In this document: positions 60,429-64,000 of the stretch, one piece after another
Numbering within the stretch: the stretch's first letter is position 1
How the letters are laid out: each line of letters starts with the position of its first letter
Assembly (NCBI GenBank): GCA_025331565.1
Contig: JAFREQ010000106.1
Coordinates: forward strand, 1,238,501 to 1,302,500
DNA: 64,000 nucleotides
Reading direction: 5' to 3'
From: Holacanthus passer
Lineage: Eukaryota; Chordata; Actinopteri; Pomacanthidae
Program-made: the position numbers and the translations under genes
Notes under the pieces: model-generated
What the model was told of the DNA's origin: nothing
Databases searched by the model: none
Seen by the model: only the letters and a program-made list of their open reading frames with translations

Positions 60429-62337
60429 GTATCTTAGAATAAAATATAGTAGAATAGAAAACTTCTCCGTCTCAACAGTCTGGTCCTCTTGAGACAAAAC
60501 AAAGTTGCAGTGTCCCAAATGCAACTGATTGCATTTTCCTCTCAGTTTTTTTTTATCTTTCTGTTTGTCCCTGGTGGTTTCAAGTTATCGCTCAGCAGCT
60601 CGACTAAAATTGCTTAAACTCTTCTAACTTTCACTCTCACTGCTTTACTTCCTCCCTCATGTCCTCCGCCTTTCTTTCTTTCCTCGGTTTCCTCCTCTCT
60701 CTCCTTTCCTTTCCATCTTCCACCTCATGTTTTGGCGCTTGTAATCGCGCTGCACCTCCCGAATCCCCAATTTGGGCATTTTTTTGTTCCACATGCTGTC
60801 GGGATTGTTACTGTTTTTCCCGGGGACACGTTTTGGCGCAGCACCATGGGAAGCCAGATGCTGCTTTGAACAGTGTAGAATTAGATCTCATAAAGCCTGT
60901 TTGTGTGGAGGATCAAGATGGCAAAGGCAGAGCTGGCACTGAAGGAAAAATCCAGCCCTCCCCCCCTCCCCTCCAAAAAACGAACCCACGTTTCTCCCAT
61001 GAAGACAGTTGGATCACAAACACAAAGTTTTAGAGTCCAGGGAACGACGATGTCAGCGCAAGTTAAAAAAAAGAAATTTAGGCAAAAACACCATCGTAGA
61101 TTTCTGAATAATCTCTACATCTATCTGTCCTTTCCATTTTTGGAAACCTTTACCTGGCATTTTTAAATTTTTGGCCTCCCAACACAAACAAAATCCTCAT
61201 TTTATTCTTCTTCACCCTTAAGTGAAGATGGTTAAAATGGTGCCCAATTTTCCAGCAACACTTCCTTTTATAGGAAATAGATTTTTTATCCTGTGTTGTC
61301 ATTCAACCACTTTTCTCTTACATTTGAAACCAGAGCAAAAGACTCAGAGCTCTTGTTCTTTACCTTCGGGACTTGTTTGTGTGCGCAAATTCTGGCAGGA
61401 AGTGAAGATAAAAATGATGTGTATTGTTTTTTATGGTGGCTTTTGACACAAGTCTTCATTAATATACGCACTCTCTCGGTGTCGTATGGAGCGGTAATAT
61501 GTGTTGTAATGTAGAGCGAGCTGTTTATGGAGCCGCTGAGGCCTTTTTGATGTTTCCGTCTAATTATTTGATTGAACGCTTTGATCGTCGCCACAGAAGT
61601 TGGCTGCAGGCAGCTGCTTAGGAAAGGCTGCTTTGTGTTTGATGAGGTTTTGCCTCTGTTGTGTTTTCACCACGGCGTGTTTGAGTGTGCACTTCCTTTG
61701 TTGGTCCTCTCTGTAGTCTCTTTATTTCCTTCTGTCTTTTTTTTCTTGCACTATATATACTGTAAGCAGATATAGTTTTTCAGCTTGAAATGAATGAACA
61801 TTTCAAAGACAATACTTTATATTTTAAATGTAAAAAAAAAAGAGGGTTAGGGGTTAGAATAACTTCAAGAATATTCTGTTGTCAGTTTATCCTGTGTTGC
61901 ATATTTTCAATTTTTGTTGTACTAATGCTTTGTATATCACTACTAAGCCATTAAAGAGAGTAATGTTGGGGTTGCCAGGTTGTGAAAAATCCCTTTGGTA
62001 AATATTTATCCTTAATATTTGGGAGGAAAAAAAAAAGAACAGCTATAAATGTTGATATTCCATAAATGTGAGTGTGTGAGTTTCACACTTTCTAACAAGC
62101 CATTGAGTCGAGAGTTTTGAATGTTAGTAAGTTGTGTGTGCAGGTTTTTCTCGATGTGGTCTATTAGAGCAGGATTTCCAGCTAATTCTGCATTTCCGAG
62201 GAGGACACATGAAAAGATTGTGGAGCAGCTAAATTAATTTGAAGAAGTAGATATTACAATTATGAACTTATGTGTGTATGTGTTTAACATTGCATTTAAC
62301 ATTGCCTGCATCACAGTGTTAATGTCTGTGTGTCCAG
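60429..62337 (+). other. ext1: ext1 intron 8 (1909 bp)
   Basis: The intron is GT-AG with acceptor 'ctgtgtgtccag'. It is AT-rich, with pyrimidine-rich DNA at 60630-60720 and short poly-A runs (61830, 62028). No microsatellite, repeat family or gene was recognised. Confidence 0.88.
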
Positions 62338-62498
62338 GTGGACTTTGCCTTCACCGTCTGGCAGAGTTTTCCAGAGCGAATCGTAGGTTACCCGGCTCGC
62401 AGCCACTTCTGGGACGGCAACAAGGAGCGTTGGGGCTACACGTCCAAATGGACCAACGATTATTCGATGGTGCTGACCGGGGCCGCCATCTACCACAG
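62338..62498 (+). CDS. ext1: ext1 exon 9 (GT64 domain)
   Basis: This 161-bp exon starts in phase 0 and ends with two bases of a split codon (AG, phase 2). It begins VDFAFTVWQSFPERIVGYP and ends TNDYSMVLTGAAIYH. It continues the GT64 catalytic domain: RIVGYPARSHFW and ERWGYTSKWTNDYSMVLTGAA are hallmark blocks of the family. Acceptor 'gtgtccag|gtg' and donor 'cacag|gtacag' are both canonical. Length and end phase equal human exon 9 (residues 575-628). The split codon would give R or S, where human has K. Exons 10 and 11, encoding the last ~118 residues, lie outside the window. Confidence 0.97.
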
Positions 62499-63398
62499 GT
62501 ACAGTCCACGCTTTCGTTCTCGTACAGCTGTTTACCACCATGTGAGGCAGTTGTCAGCGTTTCGCTCCGCTCTGTTTTCTTTCATGCTCCTTACTTCTGT
62601 TCTCTTCCCCTTCTGTTTGCACGGGGATCACAGCTTTGCTCTACTCTGCTCTCCAGTGTTCAGTTGTCTTTCTTTTGATACAACACTTTGATGCTTGATC
62701 TGTAGATTATGAAAGTAGGTGTGATGTTCAGTGTAGCACAGCCTCAGGAAACCAGTGTTTTGACACAGAGTATGTCTAATCCGAAAAATGTCAATTTGTC
62801 TGCTACACAGCGCTCCATAGTTCCTGCATTTAGTCATACTACTGCCCTGTCAGCTTTAATATGGCTTCACTCAGCTGTGATGGGAACAGTCCATTAAGCT
62901 GAAGTCAGCCAATCACTGCAGCCAAATGCTTAATCACTTTCAATAAGTCAGACGTTCAATCCATCCAGGAACTTCAGTCTGTTGACAAGTTCTAGCAAAA
63001 GGCTTCAACCTGGAAAGTAATGAGCATAAAATTTGTGATGCATTTAAAGTCCAGTTCATCAATTGTGGGATCGTCGAAGTTCATGCTGATGTTTTCCGGC
63101 ATTAATCCAACAACAATCTTCTGAAAGTTTGTGAACAAACTCAGCATTGTGCTCAGGAGTAGAATGTCTCCTGGCAAATCAGTTTATACTTTAAATGTTT
63201 GCAAATGTGAAAAAGTGGAAACGAAAAGAAGAAAAAACCTGAAATTTAATGAGACCACATGATTTTTTTCAAAGTAATGTTCTGAAAAGAGGCCATACAA
63301 ACAATGTGTACATCCAAAAACTTCACCTGCAAATCCCCATTCGGTCTTCTTGATTTTCAATTTACATACAATTGTCATTTGTATTTCAATTTTACAGG

Positions 63399-63911
63399 AA
63401 TACATACAAACATACAAAAATACATACATACATACATAAGATACATACGTAAGATAAGATAAACCTTTATTTGTCCCACACTGGGGAAATTCACAAAATA
63501 CATACATACATACATACATACTTTCATACATACATACATACATACTTTCATACATGCATACTTTCATACATACATACATACATACATACATACAAACATA
63601 CATACTTTCATACATACTTTCATACATACATACATATTTTCATACATACATACTTACATACATACTTACATACATACATACTTTCATACATACTTTACAT
63701 ACATACATACTTACATACATACATACATACTTACATACATACTTTCATACATACATACATACATACAAACTTTCATACATACATACATACAATACAAACA
63801 TACATACTTTCATACATACATACATACATACTTACATACATACATACATACAAACCTACATACTTTCATTCATACATACATACATACATACATACATACA
63901 TACATACATAC

Positions 63912-63943
<32 letters not shown>

Positions 63944-64000
63944 CATACATACATACATACATACATACATACATACATACATACATACATACATACATAC
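63399..64000. repeat. (CATA)n array with CTTTCATAC variants
   Basis: A tetranucleotide array runs for 600 bases to the window edge, interrupted by the retroelement-like tail (63446-63493) and by recurrent variants 'ctttcatac', 'cttacatac' and 'caaacatac'. The last ~90 bases are pure. Antisense open frames (MYVC repeats) are artefacts. Confidence 0.95.
63446..63493 (+). repeat. Retroelement-like 3' tail, copy 2
   Basis: 'aagataagataaaccttta' followed by 'tttgtcccacactggggaaa' pairs with the inverted copy at 4538-4581 at roughly 95 percent identity by eye. Flanking sequence on both sides is (CATA)n, so the element sits inside the microsatellite. Confidence 0.65.

Larger units (their letters stand above)
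1..64000 (+). other. ext1: Partial ext1 locus (intron 1 to intron 9)
   Basis: The eight exons at 36326-62498 form one continuous reading frame of 921 bases that I recognise as exostosin-1. Exostosin-1 is a type II Golgi/ER membrane protein that forms a complex with EXT2 and polymerises heparan sulfate by alternating GlcA and GlcNAc addition. Exon sizes (94, 108, 120, 133, 119, 96, 90, 161) and phases equal those of human EXT1 exons 2-9. The signal anchor and most of the GT47 domain (exon 1) lie upstream of base 1, and the end of the GT64 domain (exons 10-11) lies beyond base 64000. That bases 1-36325 belong to intron 1 is inferred from gene order and the known great length of this intron. Zebrafish has more than one ext1 copy; which paralog this is cannot be decided here. 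Confidence 0.93.
62499..64000 (+). other. ext1: 5' part of ext1 intron 9
   Basis: The intron starts with 'gtacag' and continues past the window end. About 900 bases of unremarkable sequence are followed by a retroelement-like tail (63450-63493) embedded in a (CATA)n array that fills the rest. No exon 10 was seen before base 64000. Confidence 0.88.

Noticed and set aside
63184..63627. 147-codon minus-strand frame with MYVC repeats
   Set aside because: Translation of the (CATA)n array.

Overview
The window is vertebrate nuclear DNA, almost certainly from a teleost fish and probably a percomorph. It is intron-dominated, has GT-AG splice sites, very dense (CA)n/(GT)n microsatellites, and several dispersed repeat families typical of spiny-rayed fish. 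I saw no bacterial, viral or organellar gene organisation, and no rRNA, tRNA or CRISPR array. The only gene I can support is the middle part of ext1 (exostosin-1, a heparan sulfate co-polymerase subunit) on the + strand.

Layout. Bases 1-36325 are intronic sequence upstream of exon 2, inferred to be the 3' part of the very long first intron; the large first coding exon is not in the window. Eight exons follow, matching human EXT1 coding exons 2-9 in length and phase: 36326-36419 (94 bp), 40156-40263 (108), 41976-42095 (120), 46527-46659 (133), 48886-49004 (119), 53443-53538 (96), 60339-60428 (90) and 62338-62498 (161). Together they give 921 coding bases with one open frame across all junctions, equivalent to human residues 321-628. 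That covers the end of the GT47 exostosin domain, the linker, and the first part of the GT64 domain including its DED metal-site motif. Exons 10-11 lie beyond base 64000.

The introns hold about forty CA/GT tracts; copies of a hAT-like repeat ending in 'gttgcagc'; a repeat with a decayed open frame at 59385-59770; LINE/SINE-like tails; a fold-back element at 16880-17065; a degenerate tandem array at 37280-37830; and a (CATA)n array that fills the last 600 bp and runs off the end. Many open frames of 60-230 codons occur, but they translate CA/GT repeats or pyrimidine-rich DNA and are not genes.

I found no undescribed gene system. The points most worth a second look concern RNA processing: a recursive-splice-like site in intron 1 (6220|6221), a GT microsatellite standing in for the polypyrimidine tract of exon 3, CA repeats just downstream of the donors of exons 2, 4 and 7, and related repeat copies bracketing exons 5-6, whose joint loss would keep the reading frame. 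Family assignments and comparisons with human EXT1 are from memory, without a database search.
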